Part shown: in pieces, positions 50,841-63,910 of the stretch
Layout of the letters: the number at the start of each line of letters is the position of its first letter
Position numbering within the stretch: position 1 is the first letter of the stretch
Assembly (NCBI GenBank): GCA_963210315.1
Contig: OY723295.1
Location: 2,024,501-2,088,500 of the forward strand
DNA length: 64,000 nucleotides
DNA from: Rhynchopus euleeides
Taxonomy: Eukaryota; Euglenozoa; Diplonemea; Diplonemida; Diplonemidae
Direction of reading: 5' to 3'
Notes under the pieces: model-generated
Told to the model about the DNA's origin: nothing
The model's input: only the letters and a program-made list of their open reading frames with translations
The model's database searches: none
Translations under genes and position numbers: made by a program

Positions 50841-53800
50841 ATCATGAGCTGCGTGCATTCAGATCTTGGCAAAACCATGAGCTGCCTGCATTCAGATCTT
50901 GGCAAAACCATGAGCTGCCTGTATTCAGATCTTGGCAAAACCATGAGCTGCCTGCATTCAGATCTTGGCAAAACCATGAGCTGCCTGCATTCAGATCTTG
51001 GCAAAATCATGAGCTGCGTGCATTCAGATCTTGGCAAAACCATGAGCTGCCTGCATTCAGATCTTGGCAAAACCATGAGCTGCCTGTATTCAGATCTTGG
51101 CAAAACCATGAGCTGCCTGCATTCAGATCTTGGCAAAACCATAAGCTGCCTGCATTTAGATCTTGGCAAAATCATGAGCTGCCTGTATTCAGATCTTGGC
51201 AAAATCATGAGCTGCGTGCATTCGGATCTTGGCAAAATCATGAGCTGCCTGCATTTAGATCTTGGCAAAATCATGAGCTGCCTGTATTCAGATCTTGGCA
51301 AAATCATGAGCTGCCTGCATTCAGATCTTGGCAAAACCATGAGCTGCCTGCATTTAGATCTTGGCAAAATCATGAGCTGCCTGTATTCAGATCTTGGCAA
51401 AATCATGAGCTGCGTGCATTCAGATCTTGGCAAAACCATGAGCTGCCTGCATTCAGATCTTGGCAAAACCATGAGCTGCCTGCATTCAGATCTTGGCAAA
51501 ATCATGAGCTGCGTGCATTCAGATCTTGGCAGAACCATGAGCTGCCTGTATTCAGATCTTGGCAAAATCATGAGCTGCGTGCATTCAGATCTTGGCAAAA
51601 TCATGAGCTGCGTGCATTCAGATCTTGGCAAAACCATGAGCTGCCTGCATTTAGATCTTGGCAAAATCATGAGCTGCCTGTATTCAGAGCTTGGCAAAAT
51701 CATGAGCTGCCTGCATTCAGATCTTGGCAAAATCATGAGCTGCGTGCATTCAGATCTTGGCAAAACCATGAGCTGCCTGCATTCAGATCTTGGCAAAATC
51801 ATGAGCTGCCTGCATTCAGATCTTGGCAAAATCATGAGCTGCCTGCATTCAGATCTTGGCAAAATCATGAGCTGCCTGCACTCAGATCTTGGCAAAATCA
51901 TGAGCTGCCTGCATTCAGATCTTGGCAAAATCATGAGCTGCGTGCATTCAGATCTTGGCAAAACCATGAGCTGCCTGCATTTAGATCTTGGCAAAATCAT
52001 GAGCTGCCTGCATTCAGATCTTGGCAAAATCATGAGCTGCCTGCATTCAGATCTTGGCAAAATCATGAGCTGCCTGCATTTAGATCTTGGCAAAACCATG
52101 AGCTGCCTGCATTCAGATCTTGGCAAAACCATGAGCTGCCTGCATTCAGATCTTGGCAAAATCATGAGCTGCCTGCATTCAGATCTTGGCAAAGTCATGA
52201 GCTGCGTGCATTCAGATCTTGGCAAAACCATGAGCTGCCTGCATTCAGATCTTGGCAAAACCATGAGCTGCCTGTATTCAGATCTTGGCAAAACCATGAG
52301 CTGCCTGCATTGAGATCTTGGCAAAATCATGAGCTGCCTGCATTCAGATCTTGGCAAAATCATGAGCTGCCTGCATTCAGATCTTGGCAAAACCATGAGC
52401 TGCCTGCATTCAGATCTTGGCAAAACCATGAGCTGCCTGCATTCAGATCTTGGCAAAATCATGAGCTGCCTGCATTCAGATCTTGGCAAAACCATGAGCT
52501 GCCTGCATTCAGATCTTGGCAAAACCATGAGCTGCCTGCATTCAGATCTTGGCAAAATCATGAGCTGCCTGCATTCAGATCTTGGCAAAATCATGAGCTG
52601 CCTGCATTCAGATCTTGGCAAAACCATGAGCTGCCTGCATTCAGATCTTGGCAAAATCATGAGCTGCCTGCATTCAGATCTTGGCAAAACCATGAGCTGC
52701 CTGCATTCAGATCTTGGCAAAATCATGAGCTGCCTGCATTCAGATCTTGGCAAAATCATGAGCTGCCTGCATTCAGATCTTGGCAAAGTCATGAGCTGCG
52801 TGCATTCAGATCTTGGCAAAACCATGAGCTGCCTGCATTCAGATCTTGGCAAAATCATGAGCTGCCTGCATGCAGATCTTGGCAAAACCATGAGCTGCCT
52901 GTATTCAGATCTTGGCAAAACCATGAGCTGCCTGCATTCAGATCTTGGCAAAATCATGAGCTGCCTGCATTCAGATCTTGGCAAAACCATGAGCTGCCTG
53001 TATTCAGATCTTGGCAAAACCATGAGCTGCCTGCATTCAGATCTTGGCAAAACCATGAGCTGCCTGCATTCAGATCTTGGCAAAATCATGAGCTGCGTGC
53101 ATTCAGATCTTGGCAAAACCATGAGCTGCCTGCATTCAGATCTTGGCAAAATCATGAGCTGCCTGTATTCAGATCTTGGCAAAACCATGAGCTGCCTGCA
53201 TTCAGATCTTGGCAAAACCATGAGCTGCGTGCATTCAGATCTTGGCAAAATCATGAGCTGCCTGCATTCAGATCTTGGCAAAACCATGAGCTGCCTGCAT
53301 TCAGATCTTGGCAAAATCATGAGCTGCGTGCATTCAGATCTTGGCAAAACCATGAGCTGCCTGCATTCAGATCTTGGCAGAACCATGAGCTGCCTGTATT
53401 CAGATCTTGGCAAAACCATGAGCTGCCTGCATTCAGATCTTGGCAAAGTCATGAGCTGCGTGCATTCAGATCTTGGCAAAACCATGAGCTGCCTGCATTC
53501 AGATCTTGGCAAAACCATGAGCTGCCTGCATTCAGATCTTGACAAAATCATGAGCTGCCTGCATTCAGATCTTGGCAAAATCATGAGCTGCCTGCATTCA
53601 GATCTTGGCAAAACCATGAGCTGCCTGCATTCAGATCTTGGCAAAATCATGAGCTGCGTGCATTCAGATCTTGGCAAAATCATGAGCTGCCTGCATTCAG
53701 ATCTTGGCAAAGTCATGAGCTGCGTGCATTCAGATCTTGGCAAAACCATGAGCTGCCTGCATTCAGATCTTGGCAAAACCATGAGCTGCCTGCATTCAGA

Positions 53801-54354
53801 TCTTGGCAAAATCATGAGCTGCCTGCATTCAGATCTTGGCAAAATCATGAGCTGCCTGCATTTAGATCTTGGCAAAACCATGAGCTGCCTGCATTCAGAT
53901 CTTGGCAAAACCATGAGCTGCCTGCATTCAGATCTTGGCAAAAACATGAGCTGCCTGCATTCAGATCTTGGCAAAATCATGAGCTGCCTGCATTCAGATC
54001 TTGGGAAAGTCATGAGCTGCGTGCATTCAGATCTTGGCAAAACCATGAGCTGCCTGCATTCAGATCTTGGCAAAACCATGAGCTGCCTGTATTCAGATCT
54101 TGGCAAAACCATGAGCTGCCTGCATTGAGATCTTGGCAAAATCATGAGCTGCCTGCATTCAGATCTTGGCAAAATCATGAGCTGCCTGCATTCAGATCTT
54201 GGCAAAACCATGAGCTGCCTGCATTCAGATCTTGGCAAAACCATGAGCTGCCTGCATTCAGATCTTGGCAAAATCATGAGCTGCCTGCATTCAGATCTTG
54301 GCAAAACCATGAGCTGCCTGCATTCAGATCTTGGAAAAACCATGAGCTGCCTGT
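50841..54354 (+). repeat. Large higher-order repeat, second copy (offset 4356/4224 bp)
   Basis: CATAAG at 51140, CATTCGG at 51219, CATTGAG at 52308 and 54123 and CATGCAG at 52869 are the partners of the first copy. The four-unit extra segment is absent. A third, partial copy follows at about 54.6-55.5 kb with CATAAG at 54803, but there the CATTCGG unit is ordinary CATTCAG. Confidence 0.88.
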
Positions 54355-57158
54355 ATTCAGATCTTGGCAAAACCATGAGCTGCCTGCATTCAGATCTTGG
54401 CAAAATCATGAGCTGCCTGCATTCAGATCTTGGCAAAATCATGAGCTGCCTGCATTCAGATCTTGGCAAAACCATGAGCTGCCTGCATTCAGATCTTGGC
54501 AAAACCATGAGCTGCCTGTATTCAGATCTTGGCAAAACCATGAGCTGCCTGCATTCAGATCTTGGCAAAACCATGAGCTGCCTGCATTCAGATCTTGGCA
54601 AAATCATGAGCTGCGTGCATTCAGATCTTGGCAAAACCATGAGCTGCCTGCATTCAGATCTTGGCAAAACCATGAGCTGCCTGTATTCAGATCTTGGCAA
54701 AACCATGAGCTGCCTGCATTCAGATCTTGGCAAAACCATGAGCTGCCTGTATTCAGAGCTTGGCAAAATCATGAGCTGCGTGCATTCAGATCTTGGCAAA
54801 ACCATAAGCTGCCTGCATTTAGATCTTGGCAAAATCATGAGCTGCCTGTATTCAGATCTTGGCAAAATCATGAGCTGCGTGCATTCAGATCTTGGCAAAA
54901 TCATGAGCTGCCTGCATTTAGATCTTGGCAAAATCATGAGCTGCCTGTATTCAGATCTTGGCAAAATCATGAGCTGCCTGCATTCAGATCTTGGCAAAAC
55001 CATGAGCTGCCTGCATTTAGATCTTGGCAAAATCATGAGCTGCCTGTATTCAGATCTTGGCAAAATCATGAGCTGCGTGCATTCAGATCTTGGCAAAACC
55101 ATGAGCTGCCTGCATTCAGATCTTGGCAAAACCATGAGCTGCCTGCATTCAGATCTTGGCAAAATCATGAGCTGCGTGCATTCAGATCTTGGCAGAACCA
55201 TGAGCTGCCTGTATTCAGATCTTGGCAAAATCATGAGCTGCGTGCATTCAGATCTTGGCAAAATCATGAGCTGCGTGCATTCAGATCTTGGCAAAACCAT
55301 GAGCTGCTTGCATTTAGATCTTGGCAAAATCATGAGCTGCCTGTATTCAGAGCTTGGCAAAATCATGAGCTGCCTGCATTCAGATCTTGGCAAAATCATG
55401 AGCTGCGTGCATTCAGATCTTGGCAAAACCATGAGCTGCCTGCATTCAGATCTTGGCAAAACCATGAGCTGCCTGCATTCAGATCTTGGCAAAATCATGA
55501 GCTGCCTGCATTCAGATCTTGGCAAAATCATGAGCTGCCTGCATTCAGATCTTGGCAAAATCATGAGCTGCCTGCACTCAGATCTTGGCAAAATCATGAG
55601 CTGCCTGCATTCAGATCTTGGCAAAATCATGAGCTGCCTGCATTCAGATCTTGGCAAAATCATGAGCTGCCTGCATTCAGATCTTGGCAAAACCATGAGC
55701 TGCCTGCATTCAGATCTTGGCAAAATCATGAGCTGCCTGCATTCAGATCTTGGCAAAACCATGAGCTGCCTGCATTCAGATCTTGGCAAAACCATGAGCT
55801 GCCTGCATTCAGATCTTGGCAAAATCATGAGCTGCCTGCATTCAGATCTTGGCAAAATCATGAGCTGCCTGCATTCAGATCTTGGCAAAATCATGAGCTG
55901 CCTGCACTCAGATCTTGGCAAAATCATGAGCTGCCTGTATTCAGATCTTGGCAAAATCATGAGCTGCGTGCATTCAGATCTTGGCAAAACCATGAGCTGC
56001 CTGCATTCAGATCTTGGCAAAACCATGAGCTGCGTGCATTCAGATCTTGGCAAAATCATGAGCTGCCTGCATTCAGATCTTGGCAAAATCATGAGCTGCC
56101 TGCATTCAGATCTTGGCAAAGTCATGAGCTGCGTGCATTCAGATCTTGGCAAATCCATGAGCTGCCTGCATTCAGATCTTGGCAAAATCATGAGCTGCCT
56201 GCATTCAGATCTTGGCAACACCATGAGCTGCCTGCATTCAGATCTTGGCAAAATCATGAGCTGCCTGCATTCAGATCTTGGCAAAATCATGAGCTGCCTG
56301 CATTCAGATCTTGGCAAAACCATGAGCTGCCTGCATTCAGATCTTGGCAAAATCATGAGCTGCGTGCATTCAGATCTTAGCAAAACCATGAGCTGCCTGC
56401 ATTCAGATCTTGGCAAAATCATGAGCTGCGTGCATTCAGATCTTGGCAAAACCATGAGCTGCCTGCATTCAGATCTTGGCAAAACCATGAGCTGCCTGCA
56501 TTCAGATCTTGGCAAAATCATGAGCTGCCTGCATTCAGATCTTGGCAAAATCATGAGCTGCCTGCATTCAGATCTTGGCAAAACCATGAGCTGCCTGCAT
56601 TCAGATCTTGGCAAAATCATGAGCTGCCTGCATTCAGATCTTGGCAAAACCATGAGCTGCCTGCATTCAGATCTTGGCAAAATCATGAGCTGCCTGCATT
56701 CAGATCTTGGCAAAACCATGAGCTGCCTGCATTCAGATCTTGGCAAAACCATGAGCTGCCTGCATTCAGATCTTGGCAAAATCATGAGCTGCCTGCATTC
56801 AGATCTTGGCAAAACCATGAGCTGCCTGCATTCAGATCTTGGCAAAACCATGAGCTGCCTGTATTCAGATCTTGGCAAAACCATGAGCTGCCTGCATTCA
56901 GATCTTGGCAAAATCATGAGCTGCCTGCATTCAGATCTTGGCAAAATCATGAGCTGCCTGCATTCAGATCTTGGCAAAGTCATGAGCTGCGTGCATTGAG
57001 ATCTTGGCAAAACCATGAGCTGCCTGCATTCAGATCTTGGCAAAATCATGAGCTGCCTGCATTCAGATCTTGGCAAAACCATGAGCTGCCTGCATTCAGA
57101 TCTTGGCAAAACCATGAGCTGCCTGTATTCAGATCTTGGCAAAACCATGAGCTGCCTG

Positions 57159-58973
57159 CATTGAGATCTTGGCAAAATCATGAGCTGCCTGCATTCAGAT
57201 CTTGGCAAAACCATGAGCTGCCTGTATTCAGATCTTGGCAAAACCATGAGCTGCCTGCATTCAGATCTTGGCAAAATCATGAGCTGCCTGCATTCAGATC
57301 TTGGCAAAATCATGAGCTGCGTGCATTCACATCTTGGCAAAACCATGAGCTGCCTGCATTCAGATCTTGGCAAAACCATGAGCTCCCTGCATTCAGATCT
57401 TGGCAAAATCATGAGCTGCGTGCATTCAGATCTTGGCAAAACCATGAGCTGCCTGCATTCAGATCTTGGCAAAACCATGAGCTGCCTGCATTCAGATCTT
57501 GGCAAAATCATGAGCTGCCTGCATTCAGATCTTGGCAAAATCATGAGCTGCCTGCACTCAGATCTTGGCAAAATCATGAGCTGCCTGCATTCAGATCTTG
57601 GCAAAATCATGAGCTGCCTGCATTCAGATCTTCGCAAAACCATGAGCTGCCTGCATTCAGATCTTGGCAAAATCATGTGCTGCGTGCATTCAGATCTTGG
57701 CAAAACCATGAGCTGCCTGCATTCAGATCTTGTCAAAATCATGAGCTGCCTGCATTCAGATCTTGGCAAAATCATGAGCTGCGTGCATTCAGATCTTGGC
57801 AAAACCATGAGCTGCCTGCATTCAGATCTTGTCAAAATCATGAGCTGCCTGCATTCAGATCTTGGCAAAATCATGACCTGCGTGCATTCAGATCTTGGCA
57901 AAACCATGAGCTGCCTGCATTCAGATCTTGGCAAAATCATGAGCTGCCTGCATTCAGATCTTGGCAAAATCATGAGCTGCCTGCATTCAGATCTTGGCAA
58001 AATCATGAGCTGCCTGCATTCAGATCTTGGCAAAATCATGAGCTGCCTGCATTCAGATCTTGGCAAAATCATGAGCTGCCTGCATTCAGATCTTGGCAAA
58101 ATCATGAGCTGCCTGCATTCAGATCTTGGCAAAATCATGAGCTGCCTGCATTCAGATCTTGGCAAAATCATGAGCTGCCTGCATTCAGATCTTGGCAAAA
58201 ACATGAGCTGCCTGCATTCAGATCTTGGCAAAATCATGATCTGCCTGCATTCAGATCTTGGCAAAATCATGAGCTGCGTGCATTCAGATCTTGGCAAAAC
58301 CATGAGCTGCCTGCATTCAGATCTTGGCAGAACCATGAGCTGCCTGTATTCAGATCTTGGCAAAACCATGAGCTGCCTGCATTCAGATCTTGGCAAAACC
58401 ATGAGCTGCCTGCATTCAGATCTTGGCAAAATCATGAGCTGCCTGCATTCAGATCTTGGCAAAACCATGAGCTGCCTGCATTCAGATCTTGGCAAAATCA
58501 TGAGCTGCCTGCATTCAGATCTTGGCAAAACCATGAGCTGCCTGCATTCAGATCTTGGCAAAACCATGAGCTGCCTGCATTCAGATCTTGGCAAAATCAT
58601 GAGCTGCCTGCATTCAGATCTTGGCAAAACCATGAGCTGCCTGCATTCAGATCTTGGCAAAACCATGAGCTGCCTGTATTCAGATCTTGGCAAAACCATG
58701 AGCTGCCTGCATTCAGATCTTGGCAAAATCATGAGCTGCCTGCATTCAGATCTTGGCAAAATCATGAGCTGCCTGCATTCAGATCTTGGCAAAGTCATGA
58801 GCTGCGTGCATTCAGATCTTGGCAAAACCATGAGCTGCCTGCATTCAGATCTTGGCAAAATCATGAGCTGCCTGCATTCAGATCTTGGCAAAACCATGAG
58901 CTGCCTGCATTCAGATCTTGGCAAAACCATGAGCTGCCTGTATTCAGATCTTGGCAAAACCATGAGCTGCCTG
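57159..58973 (+). repeat. CATTGAG-headed higher-order repeat, copy C (55 units)
   Basis: Head CATTGAG at 57159, CATTCACATC at 57324, about 20 kb after copy B. Unit order follows copy B through the GAGCTCCCTG, TTCGCAAAACC, ATGTGCTGCGTG and GACCTGCGTG variants, then switches to another block after the GGCAGAACC unit near 58330. Confidence 0.85.
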
Positions 58974-61415
58974 CATTGAGATCTTGGCAAAATCATGAGC
59001 TGCCTGCATTCAGATCTTGGCAAAACCATGAGCTGCCTGTATTCAGATCTTGGCAAAACCATGAGCTGCCTGCATTCAGATCTTGGCAAAATCATGAGCT
59101 GCCTGCATTCAGATCTTGGCAAAATCATGAGCTGCGTGCATTCACATCTTGGCAAAACCATGAGCTGCCTGCATTCAGATCTTGGCAAAACCATGAGCTC
59201 CCTGCATTCAGATCTTGGCAAAATCATGAGCTGCGTGCATTCAGATCTTGGCAAAACCATGAGCTGCCTGCATTCAGATCTTGGCAAAACCATGAGCTGC
59301 CTGCATTCAGATCTTGGCAAAATCATGAGCTGCCTGCATTCAGATCTTGGCAAAATCATGAGCTGCCTGCATTCAGATCTTCGCAAAACCATGAGCTGCC
59401 TGCATTCAGATCTTGGCAAAATCATGTGCTGCGTGCATTCAGATCTTGGCAAAACCATGAGCTGCCTGCATTCAGATCTTGTCAAAATCATGAGCTGCCT
59501 GCATTCAGATCTTGGCAAAATCATGAGCTGCGTGCATTCAGATCTTGGCAAAACCATGAGCTGCCTGCATTCAGATCTTGTCAAAATCATGAGCTGCCTG
59601 CATTCAGATCTTGGCAAAATCATGACCTGCGTGCATTCAGATCTTGGCAAAACCATGAGCTGCCTGCATTCAGATCTTGGCAAAATCATGAGCTGCCTGC
59701 ATTCAGATCTTGGCAAAATCATGAGCTGCCTGCATTCAGATCTTGGCAAAATCATGAGCTGCCTGCATTCAGATCTTGGCAAAATCATGAGCTGCCTGCA
59801 TTCAGATCTTGGCAAAAACATGAGCTGCCTGCATTCAGATCTTGGCAACATCATGATCTGCCTGCATTCAGATCTTGGCAAAATCATGAGCTGCGTGCAT
59901 TCAGATCTTGGCAAAACCATGAGCTGCCTGCATTCAGATCTTGGCAGAACCATGAGCTGCCTGCATTCAGATCTTGGCAAAACCATGAGCTGCCTGCATT
60001 CAGATCTTGGCAAAATCATGAGCTGCCTGCATTCAGATCTTGGCAAAGTCATGAGCTGCGTGCATTCAGATCTTGGCAAAACCATGAGCTGCCTGCATTC
60101 AGATCTTGGCAAAACCATGAGCTGCCTGCATTCAGATCTTGACAAAATCATGAGCTGCCTGCATTCAGATCTTGGCAAAATCATGAGCTGCCTGCATTCA
60201 GATCTTGGCAAAACCATGAGCTGCCTGCATTCAGATCTTGGCAAAATCATGAGCTGCCTGCATTCAGATCTTGGCAAAATCATGAGCTGCCTGCATTCAG
60301 ATCTTGGCAAAATCATGAGCTGCCTGCATTCAGATCTTGGCAAAATCATGAGCTGCCTGCATTCAGATCTTGGCAAAAACATGAGCTGCCTGCATTCAGA
60401 TCTTGGCAACATCATGATCTGCCTGCATTCAGATCTTGGCAAAATCATGAGCTGCGTGCATTCAGATCTTGGCAAAACCATGAGCTGCCTGCATTCAGAT
60501 CTTGGCAGAACCATGAGCTGCCTGCATTCAGATCTTGGCAAAACCATGAGCTGCCTGCATTCAGATCTTGGCAAAATCATGAGCTGCCTGCATTCAGATC
60601 TTGGCAAAGTCATGAGCTGCGTGCATTCAGATCTTGGCAAAACCATGAGCTGCCTGCATTCAGATCTTGGCAAAACCATGAGCTGCCTGCATTCAGATCT
60701 TGACAAAATCATGAGCTGCCTGCATTCAGATCTTGGCAAAATCATGAGCTGCCTGCATTCAGATCTTGGCAAAACCATGAGCTGCCTGCATTCAGATCTT
60801 GGCAAAATCATGAGCTGCGTGCATTCAGATCTTGGCAAAACCATGAGCTGCCTGCATTCAGATCTTGGCAAAACCATGAGCTGCCTGCATTCAGATCTTG
60901 GCAAAACCATGAGCTGCCTGCATTCAGATCTTGGCAAAATCATGAGCTGCGTGCATTCAGATCTTGGCAAAATCATGAGCTGCCTGCATTCAGATCTTGG
61001 CAAAATCATGAGCTGCCTGCATTTAGATCTTGGCAAAACCATGAGCTGCCTGCATTCAGATCTTGGCAAAAACATGAGCTGCCTGCATTCAGATCTTGGC
61101 AAAATCATGAGCTGCCTGCATTCAGATCTTGGCAAGGTCATGAGCTGCGTGCATTCAGATCTTGGCAAAACCATGAGCTGCCTGCATTCAGATCTTGGCA
61201 AAACCATGAGCTGCCTGCATTCAGATCTTGGCAAAAACATGAGCTGCCTGCATTCAGATCTTGGCAAAATCATGAGCTGCCTGCATTCAGATCTTGGCAA
61301 GGTCATGAGCTGCGTGCATTCAGATCTTGGCAAAACCATGAGCTGCCTGCATTCAGATCTTGGCAAAACCATGAGCTGCCTGTATTCAGATCTTGGCAAA
61401 ACCATGAGCTGCCTG
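58974..61415 (+). repeat. CATTGAG-headed higher-order repeat, copy D (74 units)
   Basis: Head CATTGAG at 58974, CATTCACATC at 59139. It is longer than the other copies because an inner stretch (about 59.70-60.24 kb, including AAAAACATG and ATCATGATCTGCC units) is repeated at about 60.26-60.80 kb. Confidence 0.85.
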
Positions 61416-61547
61416 CATTGAGATCTTGGCAAAATCATGAGCTGCCTGCATTCAGATCTTGGCAAAATCATGAGCTGCCTGCATTCAGATCTTGGCAAAA
61501 CCATGAGCTGCCTGTATTCAGATCTTGGCAAAACCATGAGCTGCCTG

Positions 61548-63910
61548 CATTGAGATCTTGGCAAAATCATGAGCTGCCTGCATTCAGATCTTGGCAAAAC
61601 CATGAGCTGCCTGCATTCAGATCTTGGCAAAACCATGAGCTGCCTGTATTCAGATCTTGGCAAAACCATGAGCTGCCTGCATTGAGATCTTGGCAAAACC
61701 ATGAGCTGCCTGCATTGAGATCTTGGCAAAATCATGAGCTGCGTGCATTCAGATCTTGGCAAAACCATGAGCTGCCTGCATTCAGATCTTGGCAAAACCA
61801 TGAGCTGCCTGTATTCAGATCTTGGCAAAACCATGAGCTGCCTGCATTCAGATCTTGGCAAAATCATGAGCTGCCTGCATTCAGATCTTGGCAAAATCAT
61901 GAGCTGCGTGCATTCAGATCTTGGCAAAACCATGAGCTGCCTGCATTCAGATCTTGGCAAAACCATGAGCTGCCTGCATTCAGATCTTGGCAAAATCATG
62001 AGCTGCCTGCATTCAGATCTTGGCAAAACCATGAGCTGCCTGCATTCAGATCTTGGCAAAACCATGAGCTGCCTGCATTCAGATCTTGGCAAAACCATGA
62101 GCTGCCTGCATTCAGATCTTGGCAAAATCATGAGCTGCCTGCATTCAGATCTTGGCAAAATCATGAGCTGCCTGCATTCAGATCTTGGCAAAGTCATGAG
62201 CTGCGTGCATTCAGATCTTGGCAAAACCATGAGCTGCCTGCATTCAGATCTTGGCAAAATCATGAGCTGCGTGCATTCAGATCTTGGCAAAACCATGAGC
62301 TGCCTGTATTCAGATCTTGGCAAAACCATGAGCTGCCTGCATTGAGATCTTGGCAAAATCATGAGCTGCCTGCATTCAGATCTTGGCAAAACCATGAGCT
62401 GCCTGCATTCAGATCTTGGCAAAACCATGAGCTGCCTGCATTGAGATCTTGGCAAAACCATGAGCTGCCTGCATTGAGATCTTGGCAAAATCATGAGCTG
62501 CGTGCATTCAGATCTTGGCAAAACCATGAGCTGCCTGCATTCAGATCTTGGCAAAACCATGAGCTGCCTGTATTCAGATCTTGGCAAAACCATGAGCTGC
62601 CTGCATTGAGATCTTGGCAAAACCATGAGCTGCCTGCATTGAGATCTTGGCAAAATCATGAGCTGCGTGCATTCAGATCTTGGCAAAACCATGAGCTGCC
62701 TGCATTCAGATCTTGGCAAAACCATGAGCTGCCTGTATTCAGATCTTGGCAAAACCATGAGCTGCCTGCATTCAGATCTTGGCAAAACCATGAGCTGCCT
62801 GCATTCAGATCTTGGCAAAATCATGAGCTGCGTGCATTCAGATCTTGGCAAAACCATGAGCTGCCTGCATTCAGATCTTGGCAAAACCATGAGCTGCCTG
62901 CATTCAGATCTTGGCAAAATCATGAGCTGCGTGCATTCAGATCTTGGCAAAATCATGAGCTGCCTGCATTCAGATCTTGGCAAAACCATGAGCTGCCTGC
63001 ATTCAGATCTTGGCAAAACCATGAGCTGCCTGCATTCAGATCTTGGCAAAATCATGAGCTGCCTGCATTCAGATCTTGGCAAAATCATGAGCTGCCTGCA
63101 CTCAGATCTTGGCAAAATCATGAGCTGCCTGCATTCAGATCTTGGCAAAATCATGAGCTGCCTGCATTCAGATCTTGGCAAAACCATGAGCTGCCTGCAT
63201 TCAGATCTTGGCAAAATCATGAGCTGCGTGCATTCAGATCTTGGCAAAACCATGAGCTGCCTGCATTCAGATCTTGGCAAAATCATGAGCTGCCTGCATT
63301 CAGATCTTGGCAAAATCATGAGCTGCCTGCATTCAGATCTTGGCAAAACCATGAGCTGCCTGCATTCAGATCTTGGCAAAATCATGAGCTGCCTGCATTC
63401 AGATCTTGGCAAAACCATGAGCTGCCTGCATTCAGATCTTGGCAAAATCATGAGCTGCCTGCATTCAGATCTTGGCAAAATCATGAGCTGCCTGCATTCA
63501 GATCTTGGCAAAGTCATGAGCTGCGTGCATTCAGATCTTGGCAAAACCATGAGCTGCCTGCATTCAGATCTTGGCAAAATCATGAGCTGCCTGCATTCAG
63601 ATCTTGGCAAAACCATGAGCTGCCTGCATTCAGATCTTGGCAAAACCATGAGCTGCCTGTATTCAGATCTTGGCAAAACCATGAGCTGCCTGCATTCAGA
63701 TCTTGGCAAAATCATGAGCTGCCTGCATTCAGATCTTGGCAAAGTCATGAGCTGCGTGCATTCAGATCTTGGCAAAACCATGAGCTGCCTGCATTCAGAT
63801 CTTGGCAAAATCATGAGCTGCGTGCATTCAGATCTTGGCAAAACCATGAGCTGCCTGCATTCAGATCTTGGCAAAACCATGAGCTGCCTGCATTCAGATC
63901 TTGGCAAAAT
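61548..63910 (+). repeat. Long-range duplicated segment, second copy (offset 22,242 bp)
   Basis: CATTGAG units at 61548, 61680, 61713, 62340, 62439, 62472, 62604 and 62637 and CACTCAG at 63099 reproduce the spacing of 39306-40857 exactly. Within the stretch I saw one differing unit (about 62010: AAAACC in place of AAAATC). The preceding CATTGAG, at 61416, is one unit nearer than its partner at 39141. Confidence 0.9.
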
